Below, piece after piece: positions 18,196 to 26,895 of a stretch of DNA of 64,000 nt; positions within the stretch are counted from its first letter, which is position 1, and each line of letters begins with the position of its first letter. The notes below the pieces were generated by a model that was not told the origin of the DNA, made no database searches, and worked only from the letters and a program-made list of their open reading frames with translations. The position numbers and the translations under genes were made by a program. The stretch covers positions 434,001 to 498,000 of the forward strand of contig NZ_JAASRW010000001.1 of assembly GCF_011761355.1 (NCBI RefSeq). The letters run 5' to 3'. The stretch comes from Paenibacillus lupini. Lineage in GTDB: Bacteria > Bacillota > Bacilli > Paenibacillales > Paenibacillaceae.

Positions 18196-19004
18196 ATGAA
18201 CAACTAGCCTCGATGAAAGGCCTGCTCCTAGATTTGGACGGCACTTTATATCATGGTACTCAGCGAATCGATGGGGCAGATCTGTTAATCAAGCAGCTGC
18301 GGGAGTGGAAGCTTCCTTATCGTTTCGTGACGAACAATTCGACCGTTTCCCCGGAAACCGTTGCTGAACGGCTGCGGAAGATGGGGATCGATGCCGAGCC
18401 TGATGAGGTGTGTACCTCAGCACAGGCTGCGGCGCAATACATAGCAAACAAGAAGCCTGGCGCAGCCGTCCTTGTTATTGGTGAGAGTGGACTGTTAGAA
18501 GCGGTTGAAGCAGCTGGGCTTCAGCTTGTTGAAGACCATCCTGATTTTGTCCTGCAAGGACTCGACCGGCAGCTCTCTTATGAACGGTTGACGAGAGCTG
18601 TACGTTCGATCCATCAAGGTGCCGAATTTGTATTAACGAATCCGGATTTGCTTTTGCCTGGCGAAGGCGGGTTATTCCCGGGTGCAGGTTCGATTGGCGC
18701 GATGCTGACGGCGGCTGGAGGGAAGGAACCAACCTTGATCGGCAAACCTTCAAAGATATTGATGGATTACTCGCTGCGTCAGATTGGCCTGCCTGCTGAA
18801 CAAACTTGGGTTATTGGCGACAATATGGCGACTGATATCGCTGCTGGTCATGCCACCGGCTGCGGGACACTGCTCGTATTGACCGGATTAACGAATGCGG
18901 ATAACTTCGAGCATTACGCGGAGCGCGCAGGGTGTAAGCCGAATGTCATTTGTGAAGATCTACATAAGCTTCTCTCGTATATTTCGTCCTCGATCGGGAT
19001 ATAA
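18192..19004 (+). CDS. HAD-IIA family phosphatase (NagD/YutF-like)
   Basis: 270 residues. Motif I LLLDLDGTLYHG, motif II FVTNNST, lysine in LIGKPSKI and motif IV WVIGDNMATDIAAG, with the large C2 cap typical of NagD, pyridoxal and glycerol phosphate phosphatases. ATGA overlap with mrfB implies translational coupling, so it is part of the repair transcript. A damaged-nucleotide or sugar-phosphate clean-up role would fit the context but is speculative. Confidence 0.88.
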   Translation: MNEQLASMKGLLLDLDGTLYHGTQRIDGADLLIKQLREWKLPYRFVTNNSTVSPETVAERLRKMGIDAEPDEVCTSAQAAAQYIANKKPGAAVLVIGESGLLEAVEAAGLQLVEDHPDFVLQGLDRQLSYERLTRAVRSIHQGAEFVLTNPDLLLPGEGGLFPGAGSIGAMLTAAGGKEPTLIGKPSKILMDYSLRQIGLPAEQTWVIGDNMATDIAAGHATGCGTLLVLTGLTNADNFEHYAERAGCKPNVICEDLHKLLSYISSSIGI

Positions 19005-19035
19005 GAGAAGGAAGACAGGAAGGAAGCGAGCTTGA

Positions 19036-19851
19036 ATGCCTGAACTACCAGAAATGGAAAATTACCGACTGCGTTTATCGGAGCTTATTATCGGCTCGCC
19101 GATTTTAGGCACAGAGGTTACGCGGGACAAATCGATTAACGTAAGTGCCGATTTATTCGAAACTGAGCTTGTCGGACGGACGATATGGTTCGTCGAGCGT
19201 AGAGGCAAGCATCTTTTATTTCACCTCGATAACGGCAAGCGCCTTGTGCTCCATCTGATGCTTGGAGGCACGATTTTTTATGGAACGGATGAAGAACGTC
19301 CAGACCGTACTGTACAGGTGACTATACGGTTTGCCGCGGGGAATTTATACTTTATCGGCCTTCGATTGGGTTATCTCCATCTCATGTCTGTGAAGGAAGC
19401 AGATGCGAAATTGTCAGAGCTTGGACCTGATCCTTTTGATAAGAGATTGACGCTGGACCGCTTTAAAGCTCGCTTTGATAAAAAGAGAGGCGCGATTAAG
19501 ACAGCTTTAGTCGACCAGCATGTGTTGTCCGGAATTGGCAATTGCTATGCGGACGAGATCGCTTTCTCGGCAAAGATTCGCCCAGATGCAAAAATTCCTT
19601 CCTTGACAAGTGATACATGGGAACGACTCTATGAATCGATGCATAGTGTGTTAAAGGAAGCGATTTCAAAGGGCGGTTATATGGAACAGCCATTAACGAC
19701 AGATGATACATTAACCGGTGGTTTTAACGACCATTGCCAAGTGTATGACCGTGGAGGCGAGCCTTGTTTCGTGTGCGGAATGCCAATCGAGCAGATTGAA
19801 ATTTCGTCACGTAAAGCATTCGTCTGCGGTACTTGTCAGAAGGAACAATAG
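19036..19851 (+). CDS. Fpg/Nei family DNA glycosylase-lyase
   Basis: 271 residues. It begins MPELPEME: Pro2 (the nucleophile after Met removal) and Glu3 are conserved, the beta-clamp lysine is in VERRGKHLLFHL, the H2TH part is GAIKTALVDQHVLSGIGNCYADE, and the C-terminal zinc finger is CFVCGMP ... CGTCQ. It removes oxidised bases and cleaves the abasic site. Loop residues differ from housekeeping MutM (MPELPEVETVRR), so it is probably a second, Nei-like or divergent member; base preference cannot be read here. Confidence 0.88.
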   Translation: MPELPEMENYRLRLSELIIGSPILGTEVTRDKSINVSADLFETELVGRTIWFVERRGKHLLFHLDNGKRLVLHLMLGGTIFYGTDEERPDRTVQVTIRFAAGNLYFIGLRLGYLHLMSVKEADAKLSELGPDPFDKRLTLDRFKARFDKKRGAIKTALVDQHVLSGIGNCYADEIAFSAKIRPDAKIPSLTSDTWERLYESMHSVLKEAISKGGYMEQPLTTDDTLTGGFNDHCQVYDRGGEPCFVCGMPIEQIEISSRKAFVCGTCQKEQ

Positions 19852-19856
19852 AACTT

Positions 19857-20690
19857 ATGTATCTCGGCCGTCATCTCAGTATAAAAGAAGGCTACGCTGC
19901 CGCTGCCAAAGCCGCCTATATGGGCGGCATTAGTGCTTTTCAGTATTTCCCCAAAAATCCTCGCAGTCTCGGTCTGAAATCATTCGATCGAAGAGATGCT
20001 GAGCGTTGTGCGGAACTGTGCAAACAATACGACATCGTTACGATTGCACATTCCCCATATCCAACGAATCTTGCATCTGAACGCGAGGATGTACGCCAAA
20101 GAACTGTTGAGTCTCTGCTGAATGACCTGGATATCGCAAACAGCTGCGGCTCAATTGGCGTTGTGGTTCATTTTGGCGTCTATAAAGGGAAAGAACCACT
20201 TCTTGGCTATCAGTCCATTATCAGGTCTCTTGATGAAGTGACCAGCAGATGGGACGGAGATGCCAAGCTGCTGATTGAGATTCAATCAGGCGAGCACACC
20301 TTTATGGGAACGACCATAGAGGAACTGGCGCAAATTCGGGGGTTATGTTCGCAGTCAGAGAAGCTGGCCTTTTGCCTCGACACCTGTCATATGTTCGCAA
20401 GTGGACTCTGGCATGGGGAAGAAGGCGCCGTGTGGCTGAATAAAGCGGCAAAGTTAGGTGTGCTGGATCATGTGGCAGCTATCCACTTTAATGATTCGAT
20501 GTTTGCTGCAGGAGCTCGCCGGGATCGGCACGCAGCGCTTGGAAGCGGGCATATCGGTGAAGCGGGATTGAAATGGCTTATGACTGTACCGGCGCTTAAT
20601 AAGGTTCCTTTTATACTGGAAACGCCTTCAGATGAAGACGGCACTTATGCTAGACAATTGAATCTGATGCGCGAATGGGGGACACAATGA
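19857..20690 (+). CDS. nfo: Endonuclease IV-like AP endonuclease (Nfo family)
   Basis: 277-residue TIM barrel. Zinc ligands of the Nfo family can be placed: IAHSPY, VVHFGVY, LLIEIQSGE, FCLDTCHMFASG, IHFNDS, DRHAALGSGHIG and FILETP. It cuts the backbone 5' of abasic sites, the step after a glycosylase, and its gene sits directly after the Fpg/Nei gene (5-base gap). I prefer ATG 19857 (MYLGRHLSIKEG, typical Nfo start) over TTG 19833, which overlaps the glycosylase. Confidence 0.85.
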   Translation: MYLGRHLSIKEGYAAAAKAAYMGGISAFQYFPKNPRSLGLKSFDRRDAERCAELCKQYDIVTIAHSPYPTNLASEREDVRQRTVESLLNDLDIANSCGSIGVVVHFGVYKGKEPLLGYQSIIRSLDEVTSRWDGDAKLLIEIQSGEHTFMGTTIEELAQIRGLCSQSEKLAFCLDTCHMFASGLWHGEEGAVWLNKAAKLGVLDHVAAIHFNDSMFAAGARRDRHAALGSGHIGEAGLKWLMTVPALNKVPFILETPSDEDGTYARQLNLMREWGTQ

Positions 20691-21025
20691 TGATTCATGT
20701 GTATTTGGATGATTACCGCCCATGTCCAAAAGGCTTCGTGCTCGCTAGAAATGTGGAAGAGTGCAAGCTTCTTATCGATTCCGAGTCAATTGATATATTA
20801 TCTCTTGATTATGATTTGGGCTGGAACGAGCCTACAGGATATGAAGTTGTTCGACATATGGTGGAGTCGGCACGTTACCCGAAGAAGGTATATCTTCATA
20901 CTTCCAGTACGGCAGGAAGAATGCATATGTATCATATGCTGTCCTCCCATGGGCCAATTGAAATGAAGATAATGAACGGACCTATGCCGGATTCGCTGCT
21001 GGATGAGATTGCGGCGAACGGCTAA
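20687..21025 (+). CDS. Small receiver-like domain protein (cyclic-phosphate-processing receiver family)
   Basis: 112 residues, a single alpha/beta receiver-like domain. It opens MIHVYLDDYRPCP, keeps an acidic pair near the N-terminus and a central LSLDYDLGWNEPTGYEVV motif where response regulators carry the phosphoacceptor Asp. This pattern belongs to a small family predicted to process cyclic-phosphate ends or nucleotides. Its ATG overlaps the nfo stop (ATGA), so it is co-translated with the repair genes. No output domain is present. Confidence 0.7.
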   Translation: MMIHVYLDDYRPCPKGFVLARNVEECKLLIDSESIDILSLDYDLGWNEPTGYEVVRHMVESARYPKKVYLHTSSTAGRMHMYHMLSSHGPIEMKIMNGPMPDSLLDEIAANG

Positions 21026-21066
21026 TATAGATTGTTGTTTTGGTGCAGCAACGGAGGGGTGTAGTA

Positions 21067-22086
21067 GTGAGCCGATGGATTGGTACGGCTAATCAGGGGT
21101 ATTCCCCTTATGCAATTGAAGAACTTCGGCGGCTGTTAGATGGCGTGAAAGTAACGCCTCTAGCCGCCGGAGAGACTTTTTTATTCGATAGTGAGCTTTC
21201 TGCTGAGGAAGTGATCTCAGCAGTTGTGAAGGAACAACCGATTTTCCTGCGGCATTTACAGCCTGTTGACCGGACAATCGAGATCAAAGGCAATGCAGAC
21301 GATCTGCAGGAGTTGTCGGAGACCGTAAGACGTTCTCAACTGTTGTTTGAGGACAAGCAGGTAGCCATTCATGTTCGCCGAGTCAATAAGACAGCATTCC
21401 CTTATTCAGCATCAGATACGAAGGCCGTGCTGGATGCGGTATTAGAGGAAATCGATGCGACACCGGTTGTTCAACAGCCGGATATTATTATTGCTATTTA
21501 TGCGGCAGCAAGCGAGCTTTTTGTAGGCTTTGGCAAACCGCAGGACATGCTGTCTGATTGGCCAGGTGGAGCCGTCCGCTTCCAGCGGGAGGATGGCCAA
21601 ATTTCCAGAGCCAAATTCAAACTGCTTGAAGCAGAACGGGAGTTTGGACTGAATTATGCCACATTCCGCAATGCAGTAGATATTGGGGCTGCGCCAGGCG
21701 GCTGGACATCGCTTTTACTCGAAAGGGGATTACGCGTTACAGCCATTGATCCAGGGGACATGCATCCATCCTTGGCAGGTCATCCTGCTCTTACTTATCT
21801 CAAGCGTAATGCTTCAGATGTTAAGTTCCAAGCAGGATCATTTGATCTGCTCGTGTGCGATATGAGCTGGAGTCCGATGCAGATGTGCCGGTTAGTATTG
21901 GATCTGGAGCAAGCCCTTGCTCCGCATGCAACAGCTATCATTACAATAAAACTGATGCATAAGAAGCCTCTGCAGACGATCCGAGAAGTAAAGGAACGTT
22001 TCTCAACGGCATTTATTATTAAGCGGGCGAAACAGTTGTTCCATAACCGTGAGGAGATCACTCTCTATCTCGAAAAGAAACAATAG
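21067..22086 (+). CDS. FtsJ/RlmM-like SAM-dependent RNA 2'-O-methyltransferase
   Basis: 339 residues from a GTG at 21067 (GGAGGGG ahead; the TTG at 21040 lacks a site). The N-terminal half (about 1-170) looks like a THUMP-type RNA-binding module with DIIIAIYAAASELFVGFG. The C-terminal half is FtsJ: SAM motif AVDIGAAPGGWTSLLLERG, acidic LLVCDMSW, catalytic Lys in IITIKLMHKKP, and a final Glu in EEITLYLEKK. Architecture is that of RlmM, the 23S C2498 methylase of proteobacteria; the target here is unknown. Confidence 0.82.
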   Translation: MSRWIGTANQGYSPYAIEELRRLLDGVKVTPLAAGETFLFDSELSAEEVISAVVKEQPIFLRHLQPVDRTIEIKGNADDLQELSETVRRSQLLFEDKQVAIHVRRVNKTAFPYSASDTKAVLDAVLEEIDATPVVQQPDIIIAIYAAASELFVGFGKPQDMLSDWPGGAVRFQREDGQISRAKFKLLEAEREFGLNYATFRNAVDIGAAPGGWTSLLLERGLRVTAIDPGDMHPSLAGHPALTYLKRNASDVKFQAGSFDLLVCDMSWSPMQMCRLVLDLEQALAPHATAIITIKLMHKKPLQTIREVKERFSTAFIIKRAKQLFHNREEITLYLEKKQ

Positions 22087-22143
22087 GCGAGCTAAACTGC
22101 CCTTTGCTGCGATACTGATATAACGTAATACAGCGGGAAAGCA

Positions 22144-22197
22144 TCCCGGTTTGAACAGGAATCCATAGCGGATTCTTCGTTCAGGCCGGGATTTTTT
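22144..22197 (+). terminator. Terminator after FtsJ-like gene
   Basis: TCCCGG..GAAC and GTTC..CCGGGA arms enclose an inner GAATCC/GGATTC stem, followed by TTTTTTG. Confidence 0.88.
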
Positions 22198-22225
22198 GTG
22201 GATTAATAAAGAGGAGGATGGTTGT

Positions 22226-23824
22226 ATGAAGATAGACGGAATCTGGGGATCCGGGACGATTCTGGGGGAACGGTATCGAGTATTAAGTAAGCTTGGCAGC
22301 GGCGGCATGGGAGAAGTATATGCGGCTGAAGATATAAGGCTTCAAGGAAAGCTTCGAGCTATTAAAGTAGCTGAATCTGCACATGCTTCTGAGGAAGCCA
22401 AGATGCTGATGCGGCTTAGCCATCCAAGTCTTCCGCATATTATTGACAGCTTCACCCTTGATCGGCAAGGGACGGAAGCCATTGTGATGGACTATATTCA
22501 TGGCTTAACCTTAGGAGAGTTATTTAACCGGCAGGGAAGGAAGCTTTCTTTTCGTGATGTGCTGCGTATGGCTATTCCTTTATGTTCGGCATTAGTTTAT
22601 TTGCATCGCCAGTCACCACCTATCATTCATCGGGATATTAAGCCATCGAATATTATGGTTGAAGATAACGGTCATGTTCGGCTTATTGATTTCGGAATAG
22701 CGAAGTCAAGAGTGGCCGTTCAGACCCAAACGACGATGAAGCTTGGTACACCTGGCTTTGCTGCACCGGAGCAGCATATGGGACGAAGTGAAGTCCGTAC
22801 CGACATTTACGGATTTGGTGCATTGCTCTATTACTTACTGAGTGAGGGCAGCTATATTAACCATGCTGCATTCAAGAGGAGCAGCTTTCTGAAGCCGCTG
22901 CAGACGGATGTTCCGGGTCAATTTGCAGAGATGATGTGGAGAATGGTTCAGCCGAGTGCAGACGATCGATTTGCACTGATGAGTGAAGTGGAGAAAGAGC
23001 TTCAGACTTTCGCTTCCTATTTGCCTGACGGGGAAAACGTAACAAACTGGATGGATTCAGGTAAGTCAAGCTCCTATGGCAGAAGCCGCAATTATAATCG
23101 CCTACTACAGATTGCAGTCGTATCATTATCTCCGGGAGCAGGGGCAACCTTTATAGCCATTACACTTGCGAAATTGCTTGGAGCTCGAGGGCTGACCTGT
23201 ACAGCAGCAGAATTTCCTACAGAACGGCCTGAATGGGCAACTCTGTTACGAAGCAATATGAAGGGACGCGGTCAACGAGAAGATAAGTATTACAGCTGGA
23301 ACGAGCAAGGTGTATGGTGGCATGCACAGCAGCATCCTTTCCATTTGGCTCAGAGGGATGAGATGGATAAGCTTCACCTTCGGCAGAAAGGGGGAGAAGC
23401 GGAAGTGATTATTACCGATCTTTCTGGAGGAGCCAGCCCCCTTCATAAGGAATGGATGCTTCAATCCGATGTCGTGCTTACTGTTGCAGACCCCTATCCT
23501 TCCAGATGGAGGACGGAGCAGCTTAAGGAACTGATGCAAATAAGCAGTCAACTGTCCGCAAATGGAGGCACGATGTTGTGGATTGCTAATAAAGATACAA
23601 GGTTCGCTGGACGGAACGAATGGATGAGTATGCTGCCGGAATACCCTATAGCGGCAGTTCCTCTATTGCCTGCAGCTGATTGGCTTGACACCATGTGGCG
23701 AGGTCAATGGGCTACAGATAAGAAAGTTCTTTGCAAACAATTGGAAAAAGCATTCCTGCCATTGCTTGAATATGCAGCAAAGGAACTGCAAAAGAAAGTT
23801 GTTCATGTCAGCTTTAGGCGCTGA
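22226..23824 (+). CDS. Hanks-type Ser/Thr kinase fused to a MinD/CpaE-like P-loop domain
   Basis: 532 residues. Kinase domain about 10-265: LGSGGMGEVYAAED glycine loop, Lys47 (RAIKV), catalytic Asp137 (HRDIKPSN), DFG Asp155 (IDFGIAKS), activation segment GTPGFAAPEQ. There is no transmembrane helix or PASTA repeat, so it is cytoplasmic, unlike PrkC. Residues about 293-525 resemble SIMIBI ATPases of the MinD/CpaE type: AVVSLSPGAGATFIAITLA in place of the deviant Walker A (the signature lysines are lost), VIITDLSGG as Walker B-like and VLTVADPYPSRW. GAGGAGGATGG precedes ATG 22226. A two-component system follows in the same direction. Confidence 0.82.
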   Translation: MKIDGIWGSGTILGERYRVLSKLGSGGMGEVYAAEDIRLQGKLRAIKVAESAHASEEAKMLMRLSHPSLPHIIDSFTLDRQGTEAIVMDYIHGLTLGELFNRQGRKLSFRDVLRMAIPLCSALVYLHRQSPPIIHRDIKPSNIMVEDNGHVRLIDFGIAKSRVAVQTQTTMKLGTPGFAAPEQHMGRSEVRTDIYGFGALLYYLLSEGSYINHAAFKRSSFLKPLQTDVPGQFAEMMWRMVQPSADDRFALMSEVEKELQTFASYLPDGENVTNWMDSGKSSSYGRSRNYNRLLQIAVVSLSPGAGATFIAITLAKLLGARGLTCTAAEFPTERPEWATLLRSNMKGRGQREDKYYSWNEQGVWWHAQQHPFHLAQRDEMDKLHLRQKGGEAEVIITDLSGGASPLHKEWMLQSDVVLTVADPYPSRWRTEQLKELMQISSQLSANGGTMLWIANKDTRFAGRNEWMSMLPEYPIAAVPLLPAADWLDTMWRGQWATDKKVLCKQLEKAFLPLLEYAAKELQKKVVHVSFRR

Positions 23825-23904
23825 CCTTGCTTGCATTTGAAATAAACCTTCTTTATGATGAATACGAGTCCATAAGCATATTTGGAAGCAGGTGAACATC
23901 CAGA

Positions 23905-24603
23905 ATGAATGAACGAGTTTTGGTAGTGGAAGACGAGGCGGGCATTTCCCGCGTGTTACAACTTGAGTTAGAACATGAAGGATATACGGTCGGTACAGCA
24001 GCCGACGGACGTACGGGATATGAGATGGCTTCAACAGGTGAGTGGGAATTAATTCTGCTTGATGTGATGCTGCCTGAATTAAATGGGATCGAGGTGCTTC
24101 GCCGACTGCGTCAGGCGGGCAACCCCGTACCTGTTATTTTGCTTACGGCAAGAGATACAGTACCCGATAAGGTAAGTGGCTTCGAGCATGGCGCAAATGA
24201 TTATATTACGAAGCCATTTGCTATGGAAGAGCTGCTTGCGCGTGTCCGTAACATTTTGCGTATATTCCAGCAGTATCCGAAGGAATCTGAAGGCTCAGAT
24301 TTGATCAAGGTAGGGGATTTGACGATAGAGCTGCGGACACGGAAGGTGTATCGCAAGGATATTGTTATTGAGCTTACACCACGTGAATTCGAACTTCTTG
24401 TCTATTTGGTCGAGAATAAGAACGATGAAAAATCACGTGAAGATATTTTATCAGAGGTTTGGGGTTACGATTTTATCGGAGAGACGAACCTGGTCGATGT
24501 CTATATCCGATATTTGCGTCAAAAGCTGGACAAGGGATACCGTCACAAGCTGATTCATACGGTTCGCGGCGTTGGTTACATGATAAAGGAGCCTGACGCA
24601 TGA
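23905..24603 (+). CDS. OmpR/PhoB-type response regulator (ArlR-like)
   Basis: 232 residues. The receiver domain has acidic pair VVEDEAG, phosphoacceptor Asp in LILLDVMLPELNG (about residue 53), Thr in ILLTARD and Lys in YITKPFAME. The C-terminal winged helix has ELTPREFELLVYLVEN and YIRYLRQKLD...TVRGVGYMIKEP. Its stop overlaps the kinase start by four bases, so the pair is co-translated. It is most like ArlR-type regulators; the regulon is not visible. Confidence 0.92.
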   Translation: MNERVLVVEDEAGISRVLQLELEHEGYTVGTAADGRTGYEMASTGEWELILLDVMLPELNGIEVLRRLRQAGNPVPVILLTARDTVPDKVSGFEHGANDYITKPFAMEELLARVRNILRIFQQYPKESEGSDLIKVGDLTIELRTRKVYRKDIVIELTPREFELLVYLVENKNDEKSREDILSEVWGYDFIGETNLVDVYIRYLRQKLDKGYRHKLIHTVRGVGYMIKEPDA

Positions 24604-25955
24604 CGCTTCGCAAACGATTCACGCTTTTTACGATTTTCTGGCTAATCTTTATTCTTATATTGTTTAATATCTTTGTGTACTTCTACGTCATTAAGATTAC
24701 GACGGAGAGCGAAGAGCGAGTGATTGGGAATAAGGTAAATCTCATGCTGGAAAATCCGAACATCCAAGACGGCAAAGGGATATTCGACCCTGATCTCTTA
24801 AACGAATATTATAATGTGAATGAAATGATACGTATCATTAAGCCTGATGGGAAGATTGTTAATATTACCGGCTCGGATCCTGTTTTATTGAATCTTCCGG
24901 CGTCCTTTCAGAGCCATCACGATACGGGTATGATCAAAAAGGGTAGCGAGCGGATTATGTATATGCGCGTTCCTATTTATGATGGGGCTAATCTCGTTGC
25001 CATGCTTGAGATCAACCGTGTTCTGAACGAGCTTGATGATTATCTGCAAATCTTGGTTGCTGCATTGTCCGTTACAAGTGCGGGTGCTGTTCTATTTGCT
25101 ATATTCGGAACGTATTGGTTCACCTCCCGGCTTACATCGCCGATGCAGCAGATGATCAATACGATGCGGGAAATTGACCGAAGCGGAAAGCTACGCAAGA
25201 TTGAGCCGTCAAGTCATGAAGAATCAGCCGAGCTGCAGCAGCTTGTACGTGCGTTTAACCAGATGATAGACAGGCTGGACCGTACTTTTGCGAGACAAAA
25301 GCAGTTTGTCGCCGATGCTTCCCATGAACTGAAAACTCCGCTTACCGTTATTAGCAGTTATGCAGGTATGTTGAAGCGCTGGGGACGTGATGATGAGAAC
25401 ATCCGTGATGAAGCGATTGAAGCTATCGATAAAGAAGCAAACCGTTTGCAGAACTTGACGAAGTCCATGCTTATGCTAGCTGAAGCTGAGCAGGAGGATT
25501 GGCTGAATCAAGAGATGTTTGACGTGGTTCAGGTTGTGGATGAGCTTGCTGTTATGCTGCAACAGACTTTCCAGCGTCCAATTCGAGTGAAAGCAATGTC
25601 CCGTTCTGTTCGCTTGTATGGAGATAAGGATAAGATCCGGCAGCTGCTTGTAATCTTGCTCGATAATGCCATTAAATACAGTAAAGATCCGATTGATGTC
25701 ACGGTCAGCCTGATCAGAAACATCGTTAAGATCGAGGTCAAAGATAAAGGGATCGGCATACCGGAGAATGAGATTCCGCATATGTTCGAGCGCTTCTACC
25801 GGGTAGATGGTGCAAGAAGCCGCGCGACAGGTGGTGTTGGTCTAGGCCTGTCGATTGCCAAACGTATTGTTGACCTGCATGAAGGCAAGATTGATGTATT
25901 TAGTCTGCCGGATCTCGGGACGACCATTTCGATTCAGTTCAAACAAAGAAAGTAA
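24600..25955 (+). CDS. Sensor histidine kinase (ArlS-like)
   Basis: 451 residues. Membrane helix 1 at about 8-32, extracellular sensor about 33-145, helix 2 about 148-172, HAMP (TSRLTSPMQQMINTMREI), HisKA with the phosphoacceptor in DASHELKTPLTVISS, and HATPase with N-box LVILLDNAIKYSKD, G1 VKDKGIGIPE, F-box MFERFYRVD and G2 GVGLGLSIAK. The sensor domain resembles ArlS-type kinases. It is coupled to the response regulator by an ATGA overlap. Confidence 0.92.
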   Translation: MTLRKRFTLFTIFWLIFILILFNIFVYFYVIKITTESEERVIGNKVNLMLENPNIQDGKGIFDPDLLNEYYNVNEMIRIIKPDGKIVNITGSDPVLLNLPASFQSHHDTGMIKKGSERIMYMRVPIYDGANLVAMLEINRVLNELDDYLQILVAALSVTSAGAVLFAIFGTYWFTSRLTSPMQQMINTMREIDRSGKLRKIEPSSHEESAELQQLVRAFNQMIDRLDRTFARQKQFVADASHELKTPLTVISSYAGMLKRWGRDDENIRDEAIEAIDKEANRLQNLTKSMLMLAEAEQEDWLNQEMFDVVQVVDELAVMLQQTFQRPIRVKAMSRSVRLYGDKDKIRQLLVILLDNAIKYSKDPIDVTVSLIRNIVKIEVKDKGIGIPENEIPHMFERFYRVDGARSRATGGVGLGLSIAKRIVDLHEGKIDVFSLPDLGTTISIQFKQRK

Positions 25956-25970
25956 AGGAATTAGATACAA

Positions 25971-26016
25971 GCTTACGAAGTAAGAATTGCCCGCCAAAAG
26001 CAGCGGAAATTCTTTT
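25971..26016 (+). promoter_or_regulatory. Recurrent 5' leader element, copy A (before nitrilase gene)
   Basis: GCTTACGAAGTAAGAATT, then CCGC-loop-GCGG, then AATTCTTTT immediately followed by the AAGGGGAGAA ribosome site. The loop CAAAAGCA is nearly shared with copy B (36860-36904); the first 16 bases also match copy C (43555-43587). It occupies most of the 77-base gap after the histidine kinase. See findings. Confidence 0.65.
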
Positions 26017-26032
26017 GAAGGGGAGAAGTCTG

Positions 26033-26893
26033 TTGAAATACCGTGTTGCCTCTGTACAATATCATTTGGAAGACATTACATCATTTGACCAATTTGCATC
26101 GCAAGTTACGCATTATGTCCGGAATGCTTCGGAATACGGAACGCAGATTATTTTGTTCCCGGAGTTTTTGACGACACAGTTATTATCAATTGGTGATGAG
26201 AACGGAAAGGCACTGTCTATCGACCGTTTACCCGAGTTTACTGAGCAGTATGAAGGATTGTTCCGTTCCTTGTCCAAAGAATACGATATGTATATTGTTG
26301 GCGGTACACATGTTGTGGATGCCGGTAATGGCAAACGCCAGAACACGGCTCACTTATTCCATCCGGATGGGAAAATTGATCGTCAAGCCAAAATTCATCT
26401 TACACCAACGGAAGTAACCGAGTGGAACATGACACCTGGTGACGGACTTCAAGTGTTTGACACTCCATTTGGCACGATAGCCATGTTGACTTGCTACGAC
26501 ATTGAGTTTCCGGAAATCGTCCGTATGGCGCGTGCCAAAGGGGCGGACGTTATTTTCTGTCCATCCTGTACGGATGATCGTCATGGATTCTACCGCGTAC
26601 GGTATTGCTGTCATGCAAGAACCGTTGAGAATCAAATCTATATCGTAACGACAGGAACAGTCGGTTCGCTGCGCAAAGTTGATTTCATGCGTGCCAACTA
26701 TGGTCAAGCAGCGGTAATTACACCTAATGATATTCCATTCCCGCCAGCAGGCATTTTGAGCGAAGGTGTCATTAATGACGATATGCTTATTGTAGCGGAC
26801 CTGGATCTCCAGCTGCTCGAGGACGTTCGTGCTGCAGGATCGGTGACGACCTGGAGAGACCGTCGGACCGATCTCTATACGGATTGGACATAA
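26033..26893 (+). CDS. Nitrilase-superfamily carbon-nitrogen hydrolase (YhcX C-terminal half equivalent)
   Basis: 286 residues from the TTG at 26033, placed by AAGGGGAGAA. Catalytic triad: Glu in ILFPEFLTTQ, Lys in KIHLTP, Cys in MLTCYDIEFPE. It aligns by eye with the C-terminal hydrolase half of B. subtilis YhcX, a GNAT-nitrilase fusion (shared stretches include RVRYC, HARTVENQIY and ending in RDRRTDLY-type). Here the hydrolase is a separate gene placed before its acetyltransferase partner. The substrate is an amide or nitrile of unknown nature. Confidence 0.88.
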   Translation: MKYRVASVQYHLEDITSFDQFASQVTHYVRNASEYGTQIILFPEFLTTQLLSIGDENGKALSIDRLPEFTEQYEGLFRSLSKEYDMYIVGGTHVVDAGNGKRQNTAHLFHPDGKIDRQAKIHLTPTEVTEWNMTPGDGLQVFDTPFGTIAMLTCYDIEFPEIVRMARAKGADVIFCPSCTDDRHGFYRVRYCCHARTVENQIYIVTTGTVGSLRKVDFMRANYGQAAVITPNDIPFPPAGILSEGVINDDMLIVADLDLQLLEDVRAAGSVTTWRDRRTDLYTDWT

Positions 26894-26895
26894 TT

